Below, one piece after another: positions 55,068 through 64,000 of a stretch of DNA of 64,000 bases (position 1 is its first letter; each line of letters opens with the position of its first letter). The position numbers were made by a program, and so were the translations under genes. This stretch comes from Natronohydrobacter thiooxidans (GTDB lineage: Bacteria; Pseudomonadota; Alphaproteobacteria; Rhodobacterales; Rhodobacteraceae). A model generated the notes under the pieces. That model was given only the letters and a program-made list of their open reading frames with translations. It searched no databases and was not told the DNA's origin. Where the stretch lies: NCBI RefSeq assembly GCF_001884735.1, contig NZ_MJAP01000003.1, positions 1 through 64,000 on the forward strand, read 5' to 3'.

Positions 55068-56158
55068 CCTTCCTCCAGATTCAACATGATGCCGACGGCG
55101 AACAGGACCGTGGCAACCGGCAGCCCCCAGGCTGCAAGAAGCACAGGAATCTGTCCGCTTTCCCCCAGAACCTGCGCAAAGTTACGCAGAAAGAACAGGC
55201 TGAATCCAGCCAGAATCGTGATCAATGCCCGAATCCCCGCCCCGCCCGCGCGCATGTGGTGAATGCTCAAAGCCAGTGCCAGCAGCATCATCCCGGTCAG
55301 CAGAACCGGCAGCGCCAGTTCCATATTCAGCCGCATCCGGTGCTCCAGCGCCGAAAACCCGGCGCGCTCCAATGTCGCGATGAAACCGGGAAGCTGGGCC
55401 AGCGGGATCGCGCGCACCTGCGCGAAACTGTCGCGAATCTGCTCGGGCGTCAGATCCGTGGGCAGGGCCATCGTGGCACTGACCTGCGCCGCCTGCTCGG
55501 GATTGCGCTCCGAAAGCTCCCAGAGCTTGACCTCGCTCAATGCCCAGAGGCCGGGGCGCAAATCCGCGCGTTGCGCACGCAGCCGCGTCGTGATCCCGGC
55601 ATTCGCATGAAAGACCAGAAAGGTCACGTCATGCAGGATCGTGCCGGTCTCCTCGGCGCGCTGCGCATGGATGACCGTCTGCCCCGCCGCATCCGCCTGC
55701 CGCAACCACAGGCCCTGATCGCTCAGCGCCGCGACACTGGCCGAGGTGCCCCGCACCTGCGCCAGCACGCGCGAATATTCGCGCGAGGCCCCGGCCACCA
55801 TCGGGTTCATCACTGCAACAAACCCGGCTGATGCCACCAGCACCACCAGCGCCGGCACGATCATCAAACGCGGCACCGAACGGCCCGTCGCGCGTATCAC
55901 CACGAATTCGGAAGAGCGCGACCAGCCCAGCCCCACCCACATCGCCGCCAGCATCAGCACCAAGGGCGCGATCTCGTAAAACCCCTCGGGCAGGTTCAGC
56001 GCCGCCAGCCGCAGGATCTGCCCGAAACCGGGCGATTGCGCCGCCAGCCTGCGCATCTGCTCGACCATATCCAGCAGCAGAAGCATGCTCAGGAACACCC
56101 CCGAGACCATCAGGAAGGTCAGCGCCACGCGCCGGATCAGATAACGCTCCAGGATCAT
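55064..56158 (-). CDS. lptG: LPS export permease LptG
   Basis: The 364-residue protein has three N-terminal and three C-terminal membrane helices around a periplasmic beta-jellyroll, the LptF/LptG (YjgP/YjgQ) architecture. MILERYLIRRVALTFLMVSG at the start and SSEFVVIRATGRSVPRLM in loop 1 (the coupling region) are typical. ATGA overlaps join it to lptF and lptD. Confidence 0.93.
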   Translation of the reverse strand: MILERYLIRRVALTFLMVSGVFLSMLLLLDMVEQMRRLAAQSPGFGQILRLAALNLPEGFYEIAPLVLMLAAMWVGLGWSRSSEFVVIRATGRSVPRLMIVPALVVLVASAGFVAVMNPMVAGASREYSRVLAQVRGTSASVAALSDQGLWLRQADAAGQTVIHAQRAEETGTILHDVTFLVFHANAGITTRLRAQRADLRPGLWALSEVKLWELSERNPEQAAQVSATMALPTDLTPEQIRDSFAQVRAIPLAQLPGFIATLERAGFSALEHRMRLNMELALPVLLTGMMLLALALSIHHMRAGGAGIRALITILAGFSLFFLRNFAQVLGESGQIPVLLAAWGLPVATVLFAVGIMLNLEEG

Positions 56159-57279
56159 GCTGCCCCCTGCGGCTGCATCGGGCGCTGGCCGCGCCTGCGG
56201 CTGGCCCAGAACACCATCCCCACCACCACCAGAACCCCCAGGCCCACCGGCAGGAAAGCCAGCATCGCGCGGCCCGCATCGCGCAGCGCCACCCCAGAGG
56301 CCGCATTGCCCACAAGCTGGATCAGCGCCAGCGCGACAATCGCCCCCAGCACCTGCCGCCAGGCGCCCAGACGGCTGAACTGGCCCAGATAGACCGCCGC
56401 AAATCCGATCAGCGCCGTGACCAGCGCCAGCAGCGGCTGCGCATGGCGCGACATCAGCTCGAACCGCGCCTCGGCCAGCGTCAGCCCCATCGCCTCGAAG
56501 CTCCCGGCATCTCCCTCGACCAGCATCCGCGTCGGCAATTCGCGCACATCCGTGCCGCGCCCCGCCGGACCGATCAGCGCCCCCACATCATAGGTCAGAT
56601 CATCAAAGCCGATCGTGGTCAGCCGCCCGGTTGCGTCATCATGGACCAGCGCCACCCCCTCCAGCATGACCAGCACCGGCCCCTGCGGGCCCGGCGCCAG
56701 CAAGGCCGAGGCCGCGCTGTAATCCACCCGCAGCCCGGCCCGGCGCCGGTCCGACAGGAACACATCCAGAAGCTGCCCCTCGGGCGTCACCTCGCGCAGA
56801 AAAACGGTGATCCCTTCGGCCGGGTCCAGAAACTCGCCCGCCCGCAAAAACCGCGCGGTGATATTCTCGGCGATCTGCACCTGCCGCTCGGCAAGCTGCG
56901 CGCGCGACAGTGGCATCAGCACATGCATCAGCGCCGCCAGCATCAGCGCCACGATCACCCCGAACATCAACACCGGACGCAAAAGCCGCAGATAAGAGAA
57001 CCCGATCCCCTGCAGCACCACCATTTCATGATCGCGCGTCAGCCGGATCGCGACATAGACCGAGGCCGCGAAAGCCGAAAGCGGCAGCACCACGCGGATC
57101 ACATTGGGCAGGGTCAGCGCCGAGAGTTCCAGAAACACCCAGAAACTCTGCCCGTCCCCGATCAGCGCATCAAACAGCCGCGCCGCACGATTGACCCAAT
57201 AGACCGAGACAAGCACCAGCGAGAAGAAGGCAAAGACCATCAGAAGCTGGGCCAGCAGATATCGGTCGATCCTTGTCAC
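56155..57279 (-). CDS. lptF: LPS export permease LptF
   Basis: The 374-residue protein has the same architecture as LptG: MTRIDRYLLAQLLMVFAFFS at the start, the coupling segment LTRDHEMVVLQGIGFSYLRL, a periplasmic domain and three C-terminal helices. With LptG and LptB it extracts lipopolysaccharide from the inner membrane. First gene of the lptF-lptG-lptD-surA operon. Confidence 0.93.
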   Translation of the reverse strand: MTRIDRYLLAQLLMVFAFFSLVLVSVYWVNRAARLFDALIGDGQSFWVFLELSALTLPNVIRVVLPLSAFAASVYVAIRLTRDHEMVVLQGIGFSYLRLLRPVLMFGVIVALMLAALMHVLMPLSRAQLAERQVQIAENITARFLRAGEFLDPAEGITVFLREVTPEGQLLDVFLSDRRRAGLRVDYSAASALLAPGPQGPVLVMLEGVALVHDDATGRLTTIGFDDLTYDVGALIGPAGRGTDVRELPTRMLVEGDAGSFEAMGLTLAEARFELMSRHAQPLLALVTALIGFAAVYLGQFSRLGAWRQVLGAIVALALIQLVGNAASGVALRDAGRAMLAFLPVGLGVLVVVGMVFWASRRRGQRPMQPQGAA

Positions 57280-57518
57280 GCGCGCAGCACTCTGTCCCTG
57301 TCACCCCGGCGCAGACATTAACGCCGCTTGGCGCGGATGAAAAGCCGCTGGTGCAAGGAAGATCCGGCGCACACCCGTAGCCATAATGCCCGCCCGCGCG
57401 GCAGCGCGGGCAGCGCCCGCGAATGGCAAGGGCGGGCGGGAGGGCCATGAGCGGGCGCTCAGACCGCCGGGATCAGTCGCACCCTCACAGCGCCCTGACC
57501 ACCGTCACAAAACCGAAA

Positions 57519-58235
57519 TCACCGCCGCCGCGCCGCCGCGACAATCGGCCCGAGACCCTGCTCCTGAATCAGCACCACCACCGCCTCACTGCCTTCCGCA
57601 GGCAGCGTCTGGCGGAAGGGGCGCACTCCGTCCCATGTGCCAAGCGTGCGCCAGGAGGTCACGATATTGCGGTAGGTCACCGACCGCCCGGCATTCTCGC
57701 CCGCCAGAATATCCACGCTCTCGGCATCCTTGTAGCGCACAAGCTGCACCTCGGTCGCGAAGGGCAGACCCCCATCAGCCGTGGCCTCGATAGTGACCTC
57801 CCGCCCCCGCTCACCCGAAAGCGCGATGCGGATCGTGCTGCGCACGAAATTCATGCTCAGATGCGTGCCAAGCGTGCCCATGACCTGCGGCGTCGAGGAG
57901 CCCTTCACCTCATCAATACCGCCGATGATCATCTGCGGCGTATAGACCGAGGACCGCCCCTTGGAGCGCGCATAATCCTTCTGGCGCTTGCTGAACTGGG
58001 CCTGACCGAAACTGTCGGTCCAGCCGATATAATCCCAGTAATCGACATGCAGCGCCAGCGCGATCACATCGTCACGATCCGCCAGCGTCTCCAGCAACCG
58101 GTCCGCAGGCGGGCAGGCCGCGCAGCCTTGCGAGGTGAACAGTTCGACCACGACAGGATCGTTCTGCGCATAAGCGGGCGTGACAAAGCCGAGCATCATG
58201 CACAGCAAGACCCGCCACCCCAAAGCAAAGCGCAT
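57519..58235 (-). CDS. DUF1223 thioredoxin-like periplasmic protein
   Basis: The protein is 238 residues from the ATG at 58235, after GGGGA. A signal peptide (RVLLCMMLGFVTPAYAQ) precedes a thioredoxin-like fold with VVELFTSQGCAACPPADRLL, so the CxxC pair is C-A-A-C. The TPQMIIGG segment is the cis-Pro region. DUF1223 proteins are probably disulfide or redox proteins of the envelope. Confidence 0.88.
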   Translation of the reverse strand: MRFALGWRVLLCMMLGFVTPAYAQNDPVVVELFTSQGCAACPPADRLLETLADRDDVIALALHVDYWDYIGWTDSFGQAQFSKRQKDYARSKGRSSVYTPQMIIGGIDEVKGSSTPQVMGTLGTHLSMNFVRSTIRIALSGERGREVTIEATADGGLPFATEVQLVRYKDAESVDILAGENAGRSVTYRNIVTSWRTLGTWDGVRPFRQTLPAEGSEAVVVLIQEQGLGPIVAAARRR

Positions 58236-58380
58236 ATGAAATCCCCGATGATGCCCCGATGATGCAACGTAGCGCCGGTCTAACCTTGCATGCCCGCTGC
58301 GGCCAATCAAGGTTTTGCGAGAAGCCGGAAGGCGCGGCAGCATGGCCACACCCGCCCTGCGCGCCCGCCGAGGAATTTTT

Positions 58381-58400
58381 TTGTGCACAATGGTATACAA
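58381..58400. promoter_or_regulatory. Paired palindromes upstream of acnA
   Basis: TTGTGCACAA (perfect palindrome) is directly followed by TGGTATACAA, which contains GTATAC. They lie about 90 bases before acnA. The pair resembles an operator for a dimeric regulator. Which one is unknown. Confidence 0.4.
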
Positions 58401-58489
58401 ATTGCGCGAATCTGCTTGATCGGCAGGGTCGGAAGAGGGTAAGTCAGGCCCAGCAAGACCCCTTTCACCCATCAGGGAGGCCAAGCCCC

Positions 58490-61240
58490 ATGACCATCAT
58501 CGTCGGAAAAGACAGCACAGGCACGCGCAAGACTCTCAGCGCAGGCGGCAAATCCGTTGCCTATTACTCGATCCCCGCCGCGCAGGCCGCGGGGCTTGGC
58601 GATTTCGCCAATCTGCCCGCCGCGCTCAAGGTCGTGCTGGAAAACATGCTGCGTTTCGAGGATGGCAAGACCGTCACCGTGGAGGACATCAAGGCCTTCT
58701 CCGACTGGGGCAAGCAGGGCGGCAAGAACCCGCGCGAGATCGCCTATCGCCCGGCCCGCGTCTTGATGCAGGATTTCACCGGCGTCCCCGCAGTGGTCGA
58801 TCTGGCCGCGATGCGCGACGGGATCAAGGCATTGGGCGGCGATCCGCAGAAGATCAACCCGCTGAACCCGGTCGATCTGGTCATCGACCACTCAGTCATG
58901 ATCGACGAATTCGGCAATCCGCGCGCCTTCCAGATGAATGTGGACCGCGAATATGAGCGCAACATGGAGCGCTACACTTTCCTGAAATGGGGTCAGGGCG
59001 CGTTCAACAATTTCCGCGTCGTGCCCCCCGGCACCGGCATCTGCCATCAGGTCAACCTCGAATATCTGGCCCAGACCGTCTGGACCGACACTGACCAGAA
59101 TGGCGAAACCGTGGCCTATCCCGACACGCTTGTCGGCACCGATAGCCACACCACCATGGTGAATGGCATGGCGGTGCTCGGCTGGGGCGTCGGCGGGATC
59201 GAGGCCGAAGCGGCGATGCTGGGCCAGCCGATCTCGATGCTGATCCCCGAAGTGGTGGGCTTCAAGCTGACCGGCGAGATGGTCGAGGGCACCACCGGCA
59301 CCGATCTGGTGCTGAAAGTCGTGCAGATGCTGCGCGCCAAGGGCGTTGTCGGCAAATTCGTGGAATTCTACGGCGACGGTCTCGACAAGCTGCCGCTCGC
59401 CGACCGCGCGACCATCGCCAATATGGCCCCCGAATACGGTGCAACCTGCGGCTTCTTCCCGATCGATGACGAAACGCTGCGCTACCTGCGCGGCACCGGC
59501 CGCGACGAGGACCGGATCGCGCTGGTCGAGGCTTACGCCAAGGAAAACGGCTTCTGGCGTGGTGCGGATTACGCGCCTATCTATACCGACACGCTTGAGC
59601 TGGACATGGGCACGGTCGTGCCTGCCATCTCCGGCCCCAAACGCCCGCAGGATCATACGCCCCTCGATCAGGCCGCCGATGGGTTTTACAAGGTTGTCGG
59701 CGAATATCGCGGCATTGACGTCACTACCGAAGCCCGCGATATGGCATCAGAGGGCGCGCTGAACACCAGCGGCAATGATATCCGCAAATCGGCGGCAGTC
59801 GAAGGCGAAGACTACCGCCTGCGCGACGGCTCGGTCGTGATCGCCTCGATCACGTCCTGCACCAACACCTCGAACCCCTATGTCATGATCGGCGCCGGTC
59901 TGGTGGCCCGCAAGGCCCGCGCGCTGGGCCTGACCCGCAAGCCCTGGGTGAAAACCTCCCTCGCCCCCGGCTCGCAGGTCGTCTCGGCCTATCTCGAAGC
60001 CGCCGAGCTGCAAGAGGATCTCGACGCCATCGGCTTCAACCTCGTGGGCTATGGCTGCACCACCTGCATCGGCAATTCGGGGCCCCTGCAGGAAGAGATC
60101 TCGAAAGCGATCAACGAGAACGACCTGATCGCGACCAGCGTGCTCTCCGGCAACCGCAATTTCGAGGGCCGCATCTCGCCTGACGTGCGCGCCAATTACC
60201 TCGCCTCGCCGCCGCTGGTCGTGGCCTATGCACTCGCCGGTGACATGAATATCGACATCACCCGCGACCCCATTGCCCAGACACCGGAAGGCCGCGACGT
60301 CTATCTGAAAGACATCTGGCCCACCCAGCAGGAAGTCGCGGAACTGGTCGAGCGCACTGTCACCCGCGAGGCGTTCCAGTCGAAATACGCCGATGTGTTC
60401 AAAGGCGACGAGAAATGGCGGGGCGTCCAGATCCCAGAGGCCGAAACCTATGACTGGCCGGCATCTTCGACCTATATCCAGAACCCGCCCTATTTCCAGG
60501 GCATGTCGAAAGAGCCGGGCGTGATCAGCGATGTGAAGGGCGCCCGCGTCCTCGCGATCCTGGGCGACATGATCACCACCGACCATATCAGCCCCGCAGG
60601 CAGCTTCAAACAGACCACGCCCGCAGGCCGCTATCTGGAAGAACGTCAGGTGCCAGTGCGCGAATTCAACTCCTACGGCTCGCGTCGCGGCAACCACGAA
60701 GTCATGATGCGCGGCACTTTCGCCAATATCCGTATCCGCAACGAGATGCTCGATGGCGTCGAAGGCGGCTATACCAAAGGCCCGGACGGGCAGCAAACCT
60801 CGATCTATGACGCCGCCATGGCCTATCAGGAAGCCGGTGTGCCGCTCGTCATCTTCGGCGGCAAGGAATATGGCGCAGGCTCCTCGCGCGACTGGGCGGC
60901 CAAGGGCACCTCGCTTCTGGGCGTCAAGGCCGTGGTGGCCGAAAGCTTCGAGCGCATCCACCGCTCGAACCTCGTCGGCATGGGTGTGATCCCGTTCGAA
61001 TTCACCGGCGGCGACACCCGCAAATCGCTGGGGCTCAAGGGCGATGAGACAGTCTCGATCACCGGGCTGGAGGGCGATCTGAAACCCCTCTCCGAAGTGC
61101 CCTGCACCATCACCTATGCGGATGGGACGGAAAAGGTGATCACGCTGAAATGCCGGATCGATACCGCCATCGAGAAGGAATATGTCGAACATGGCGGCGT
61201 GCTGCATTATGTGCTGCGCGATCTGGCGGGCGCGGCGTAA
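58490..61240 (+). CDS. acnA: Aconitate hydratase AcnA
   Basis: The protein is 916 residues from the ATG at 58490, with AGGGAGG upstream. Iron-sulfur ligand cysteines occur in SITSCTNTSNP and CTTCIGNSGP. The C-terminal swivelling domain has EYGAGSSRDWAAKG. It isomerises citrate and isocitrate in the TCA cycle. A clear terminator follows the stop. Confidence 0.97.
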   Translation: MTIIVGKDSTGTRKTLSAGGKSVAYYSIPAAQAAGLGDFANLPAALKVVLENMLRFEDGKTVTVEDIKAFSDWGKQGGKNPREIAYRPARVLMQDFTGVPAVVDLAAMRDGIKALGGDPQKINPLNPVDLVIDHSVMIDEFGNPRAFQMNVDREYERNMERYTFLKWGQGAFNNFRVVPPGTGICHQVNLEYLAQTVWTDTDQNGETVAYPDTLVGTDSHTTMVNGMAVLGWGVGGIEAEAAMLGQPISMLIPEVVGFKLTGEMVEGTTGTDLVLKVVQMLRAKGVVGKFVEFYGDGLDKLPLADRATIANMAPEYGATCGFFPIDDETLRYLRGTGRDEDRIALVEAYAKENGFWRGADYAPIYTDTLELDMGTVVPAISGPKRPQDHTPLDQAADGFYKVVGEYRGIDVTTEARDMASEGALNTSGNDIRKSAAVEGEDYRLRDGSVVIASITSCTNTSNPYVMIGAGLVARKARALGLTRKPWVKTSLAPGSQVVSAYLEAAELQEDLDAIGFNLVGYGCTTCIGNSGPLQEEISKAINENDLIATSVLSGNRNFEGRISPDVRANYLASPPLVVAYALAGDMNIDITRDPIAQTPEGRDVYLKDIWPTQQEVAELVERTVTREAFQSKYADVFKGDEKWRGVQIPEAETYDWPASSTYIQNPPYFQGMSKEPGVISDVKGARVLAILGDMITTDHISPAGSFKQTTPAGRYLEERQVPVREFNSYGSRRGNHEVMMRGTFANIRIRNEMLDGVEGGYTKGPDGQQTSIYDAAMAYQEAGVPLVIFGGKEYGAGSSRDWAAKGTSLLGVKAVVAESFERIHRSNLVGMGVIPFEFTGGDTRKSLGLKGDETVSITGLEGDLKPLSEVPCTITYADGTEKVITLKCRIDTAIEKEYVEHGGVLHYVLRDLAGAA

Positions 61241-61264
61241 CCCCGCCCCCACAGAGCGATACGG

Positions 61265-61295
61265 AAAAACCCCGGCCATTGTGCCGGGGTTTTTT
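61265..61295 (+). terminator. Intrinsic terminator after acnA
   Basis: The stem CCCCGGC/GCCGGGG with A-rich and T-rich flanks (six T residues on the plus strand) lies 25 bases after the acnA stop. It could work in both directions. Confidence 0.9.
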
Positions 61296-61317
61296 GTGGC
61301 TAAGACCGGCAGAGAAA

Positions 61318-61489
61318 GCGCCGCCGCACAGCGCCCGACCGCGGGGGGGCGCTCACACCGGTTCTGGCTGACAGTTTATGGTGCGGAACACACCGCCGCC
61401 CCGCAGAGCCAACGCAAACACGTCAGCGGGACGCGCCGCCGCGCAGCGCCCGACAGCGGGGGGGCGGTCGGGCGCTGCGCGGCGGCGCG
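61318..61489. repeat. GC-rich direct repeat and very large palindrome
   Basis: A unit of about 35 bases (GCGCCGCCGC...CAGCGCCCGAC...GCGGGGGGGC) occurs at 61318-61353 and again at 61433-61468 with a few changes. The second copy is the left arm of a perfect 23-base inverted repeat (61432-61454 with 61467-61489) separated by 12 bases. This marks a border between the core acnA gene and an AT-rich foreign gene. Confidence 0.85.
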
Positions 61490-61713
61490 CAAGCGCGCCT
61501 TGATTCCGCGCGGGGGGATTTGGTTCTGGCGGCAGTGATGCCGGCACAACGGATGCTTGCAAGATATCCGAGCCAGTATAGAAGAGCAGTGGTAGCGCAA
61601 CATCGGCATGCTTTCGACAGCCACAAGAAAACTATGACTAAAAACGTGACTGAAACTTGTAAAATTCTGTCACGCTCATAAAATACTATCGCGGTTTTCG
61701 ATGGGCAGAGAAC

Positions 61714-62664
61714 ATGAATAGACAACTAGTCCTATACTTTGACAACTGTGTATTCAGTGAACTACTAAAACCAGAAGCCAAAGAAATGCGCAAAAGCTTT
61801 GCTGCTCCATCCTTTCACCATCGTATAGCTTTCTCTGACGTTCATATTCATGAGATGTGGACAAACCAAGAGGAATACACGAATTTAATAAATGAACTTG
61901 ATGCAGTTTTCGTAAGAAATCCTGGCCAACTCCATAATCGACATAACCAAATATGTTCCTTGGATCCTGCCCAACCAGAAGAAAGATTTGCCACCTATCT
62001 GGAGCTTTCGTCAGTGTATGATGCCTTTGAAGCTATGCTGGCGCCAATTCATCATTTTCTTGGCGGCTTTCGCGAAAAATCTATGATTCATATCGCTAAA
62101 GAAACTCAAGACGAAATAGCTGAAGCTTTGGAACACTTATTTCATGAACACCCTCATAGCGATTCTTCAGGACTGCATAGCACCTTGAAAGAGATCTCCA
62201 TGAACCTTTCATCCATTGATGTCACAGAAGGCTGGCGGGCGATAGAAGACCAAGTTTTGGCTGCAAGACATGGTGACCCAATGAAGGAAATGGATCCAAT
62301 TGAAAAGGTGAAGCACTTACTTTCAAAACTAGACGAGACAGAGCGATGCAAATTCGAAGAAGAGTATCCAGAAAAATTTGCACAGGTTCGTGGTCTCGAA
62401 ACCGGTGAACTGACAGGATTCGCTTTTGCTCTCTTTGGCCTAGGTCTGACTAAACGCAAAGGAGTTTTTTCTGGCCCTCGACAGGCACAAAAATTCGCAG
62501 CACAATTTCGTGATGCTCAGCATATCGAGGAAGCATCTCGGTGCGATTGGTTCGTGACCTTTGATCAAGGGGCCAGTGAACTTGCAGCGTCAACTTATGC
62601 ATATGCAGGCATTGGCACAAACACCATATTACTTAAGAAGAAAGCTATCGCCACATCAGTCTGA
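61714..62664 (+). CDS. PIN-like domain protein, AT-rich orphan
   Basis: This 316-residue protein has LYFDNCVFSELL at the N-terminus, an IAFSDVHIHEM segment, and a C-terminal RDAQHIEEASRCDWFVTFDQ. The spaced acidic residues (D, E, D, D) and the CDWFVTFD motif are those of PIN-type ribonucleases. Its base composition is much more AT-rich than all neighbours, indicating recent transfer. No antitoxin gene is adjacent. It may be a defence, toxin or RNA-processing nuclease. Confidence 0.55.
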   Translation: MNRQLVLYFDNCVFSELLKPEAKEMRKSFAAPSFHHRIAFSDVHIHEMWTNQEEYTNLINELDAVFVRNPGQLHNRHNQICSLDPAQPEERFATYLELSSVYDAFEAMLAPIHHFLGGFREKSMIHIAKETQDEIAEALEHLFHEHPHSDSSGLHSTLKEISMNLSSIDVTEGWRAIEDQVLAARHGDPMKEMDPIEKVKHLLSKLDETERCKFEEEYPEKFAQVRGLETGELTGFAFALFGLGLTKRKGVFSGPRQAQKFAAQFRDAQHIEEASRCDWFVTFDQGASELAASTYAYAGIGTNTILLKKKAIATSV

Positions 62665-62780
62665 GTAATCGGAATGCGGCAATCAATAGCTTCGAGACGC
62701 TCGACCATCCACCCTCCCCTCCCTTGCCCCCCGCCCCCCTTCATGGCACTTACCCCCCATAGCCCATGAAGGAAGCCCCC

Positions 62781-63176
62781 ATGTCCACCCGCATCATCGC
62801 CCTGACGATCCTCGGCCTGATCATGGGCTTCATCCTGCTGATGGCCTCGGTCACATTCTTCGTGCGCGACCCCCTGCCCATTGTCGGTGCGAACCAGACG
62901 CTGCTCTTGCACTCGACCGAGATCACGCCGCAGATCCGCACTGCTGTCGCCATTGACGGCGGCTACCGGGTGGAACTGACTGTCACCCATGCCGTCACCC
63001 AGACCCCGCAAATCGCGCTGCGCCCCACGGGCGGGCAGGCCATCCCGCTCGATGCGGGCGCCGATAGTGACGGCGCGCTCTCGGCCTCGGGTCAGATGAC
63101 CCGCCCCGGTCGCTGGGAGCTGGTCCTGAGCGACGGGACAATGCGCGAGGTCATGCCCTTCATCGTCCGCGAATAG
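62781..63176 (+). CDS. Small membrane-anchored protein, FixH-like architecture
   Basis: The protein is 131 residues from the ATG at 62781, since AAGGA lies just before it inside the longer frame from 62766. One N-terminal helix (IIALTILGLIMGFILLMASV) is followed by an exported beta-rich domain (GYRVELTVTHAVTQTPQIAL, GRWELVLSDG). The layout resembles FixH/YtkA-like proteins, but the sequence is too short on motifs to name it. Confidence 0.55.
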   Translation: MSTRIIALTILGLIMGFILLMASVTFFVRDPLPIVGANQTLLLHSTEITPQIRTAVAIDGGYRVELTVTHAVTQTPQIALRPTGGQAIPLDAGADSDGALSASGQMTRPGRWELVLSDGTMREVMPFIVRE

Positions 63177-63317
63177 TCCCCCGCGCCCCCGTCACGCGGG
63201 CCAGAGCGGCACAGGGCGAAATGAAAAACGTTTTCGCCTTGCGAAAAAAGAAAATGGTTAACGCCGCAGAATCGGCGAAAAACGTGAAAGCCTTTTTTGC
63301 TGGATGAAAAAAGAAAC

Positions 63318-63342
63318 AAGCCGCGGAATCCGCGGCTTTTTT
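63318..63342. terminator. Bidirectional terminator
   Basis: The stem AAGCCGCGG/CCGCGGCTT is followed by T residues on the plus strand and by a T-rich stretch on the minus strand. It lies between the convergent small membrane protein gene and ccmG. Confidence 0.75.
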
Positions 63343-63368
63343 CATGTCTCGAATCTGTAAGTTTACGC

Positions 63369-63905
63369 TCAGCGCGCCCGCGCCTGTTCAATCGCGGGTC
63401 TGATCCGCCGCTCGATCACATCGCGCGTAATCGGCCCCGCGAATCGCAGCATGACCGTCCCGTCACCCGCCACCACATAGGTTTCCGGCACGCCATAAAG
63501 GCCCCAGTCCAGCCCCATCCGCCCCGGCAGATCCTGCCCGACCGCAGCGAAGGGATTGCCCAATTCGTCAAGGAAATCAAGCGCCCGGTCCGGCTGGTCG
63601 CGGTAATTGACGCCAAAAACCGGCAGATCCTCGGCCAGTTCCTCCAACAGCGGATGCTCCGCCCGGCAAGGCGCGCACCAGGAGGCCCAGTAATTGACCA
63701 GCTTCACCTCGCCATCGCGCAAGCTGCTGTCATCAAACAGTAAATTATCGCCCAACTGCGTCAGCACCACCGCAGGCGCAGGCTGCCCCTCGCGCGCAGA
63801 AGGCAGCGCATCGCGGTCCTCGCGGAAATTTCCCACGAAAAACAAGGCCGCAATCGCCGCAAAGATCACCGGCGGCAGGAACATCAGTGGACGGAATTTA
63901 CCCAT
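63369..63905 (-). CDS. ccmG: Thiol:disulfide interchange protein CcmG/DsbE
   Basis: The 178-residue protein has an N-terminal membrane anchor ([16 protein letters not shown]) and a thioredoxin fold with active site WCAPC. The CcmG-type insert GVNYRD and the cis-Pro region YGVPETYVV are present. It reduces apocytochrome cysteines for heme attachment. It overlaps the upstream ccmD by 8 bases. Confidence 0.93.
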   Translation of the reverse strand: MGKFRPLMFLPPVIFAAIAALFFVGNFREDRDALPSAREGQPAPAVVLTQLGDNLLFDDSSLRDGEVKLVNYWASWCAPCRAEHPLLEELAEDLPVFGVNYRDQPDRALDFLDELGNPFAAVGQDLPGRMGLDWGLYGVPETYVVAGDGTVMLRFAGPITRDVIERRIRPAIEQARAR

Positions 63906-64000
63906 TTTTCCCTCGACCTGTCTCGATCTCGGCCAGCTGGCGCTTCACCGAACGCCCTCTGAGCCAATAAAAAAAAGCCAGAACGCCGATCAGCCCCAGC
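63898..64000 (-). CDS. ccmD: Heme exporter protein CcmD, C-terminal part
   Basis: The visible 33 codons read [20 protein letters not shown] and then [12 protein letters not shown], a membrane helix followed by the conserved R-x-x-RQLAEIE motif of CcmD. The start is beyond the window edge. CcmD anchors holo-CcmE to the CcmABC complex. Followed by ccmG, this is the end of a cytochrome c maturation operon. Confidence 0.75.
   Translation of the reverse strand, partial: LGLIGVLAFFYWLRGRSVKRQLAEIETGRGKNG

Noticed and set aside
55831..57321. Open frame of 496 codons on the plus strand
   Set aside because: It lies opposite lptG and lptF, both of which have clear motifs, and its sequence is low-complexity Arg/His/Gln.
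57392..57411. GC-rich hairpin between the DUF1223 gene and lptF
   Set aside because: It has no T-run and is one of many short GC palindromes expected in such DNA, so I do not call a terminator.

Overview
The window looks like a chromosomal segment of an alphaproteobacterium of the order Rhodobacterales. The basis is high GC in the core genes, Rhodobacterales-type gene content (DUF1127 protein, class II DAHP synthase, DUF1223, patatin next to 3-hydroxybutyrate dehydrogenase, lptF-lptG-lptD-surA), an alphaproteobacterial SOS box GTTC-N7-GTTC upstream of recA, and palindromic intergenic repeats typical of the group. No rRNA, complete tRNA or CRISPR array was seen.

Region 1 (1-5.5 kb) is accessory. 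A frameshifted IS transposase and a decayed IS256-family transposase flank four overlapping minus-strand genes of visibly lower GC: a 62-residue precursor-like peptide, a radical SAM/SPASM enzyme resembling GrrM-type cyclophane-forming maturases, a protein with an HxD...H...R pattern like Fe(II)/2-oxoglutarate oxygenases, and an unrecognised protein. I read this as a compact RiPP (ribosomally made, post-translationally modified peptide) locus and consider it the most interesting object here. A diverged repeat with two perfectly conserved blocks of 29 and 17 bases lies on both sides of it.

Region 2 (5.5-17.7 kb) is a second accessory block. It holds ftsH and a phaC-like polyester synthase in tandem, a pentaheme cytochrome c divergent from a ferric-reductase-like flavocytochrome with an FNR-type box between them, a TetR regulator with an EamA exporter, an NDH-2 fused to a cyclic-nucleotide-binding domain, gene debris and a truncated integrase. 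tRNA-3'-end-like sequences near 5.47 and 17.64 kb may be old attachment sites.

Region 3 (17.7-23.4 kb) carries two paralogous secreted glycine-rich proteins, one with long tandem repeats, a small membrane protein, a receiver-like protein without the usual phosphorylation pocket, a small secreted protein and a membrane-anchored LuxR-type regulator. This may be a surface or matrix locus with its own regulators.

Region 4 (23.4-61.3 kb) is mostly core: SauS-like acylating aldehyde dehydrogenase with a divergent LacI regulator, truA, alaS, recA, pseudouridine catabolism (psuK-psuG), patatin/bdhA, a family 5 solute-binding protein, serS, ppx, DAHP synthase, a GlxA-type regulator, the lipopolysaccharide-export operon lptF-lptG-lptD-surA, and acnA. 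A probable small RNA with its own promoter and terminator lies at about 39.4 kb.

Region 5 (61.3-64 kb) has a GC-rich giant palindrome, an AT-rich orphan PIN-like gene of foreign appearance, a small membrane protein, and the ccmG/ccmD end of a cytochrome c maturation cluster.
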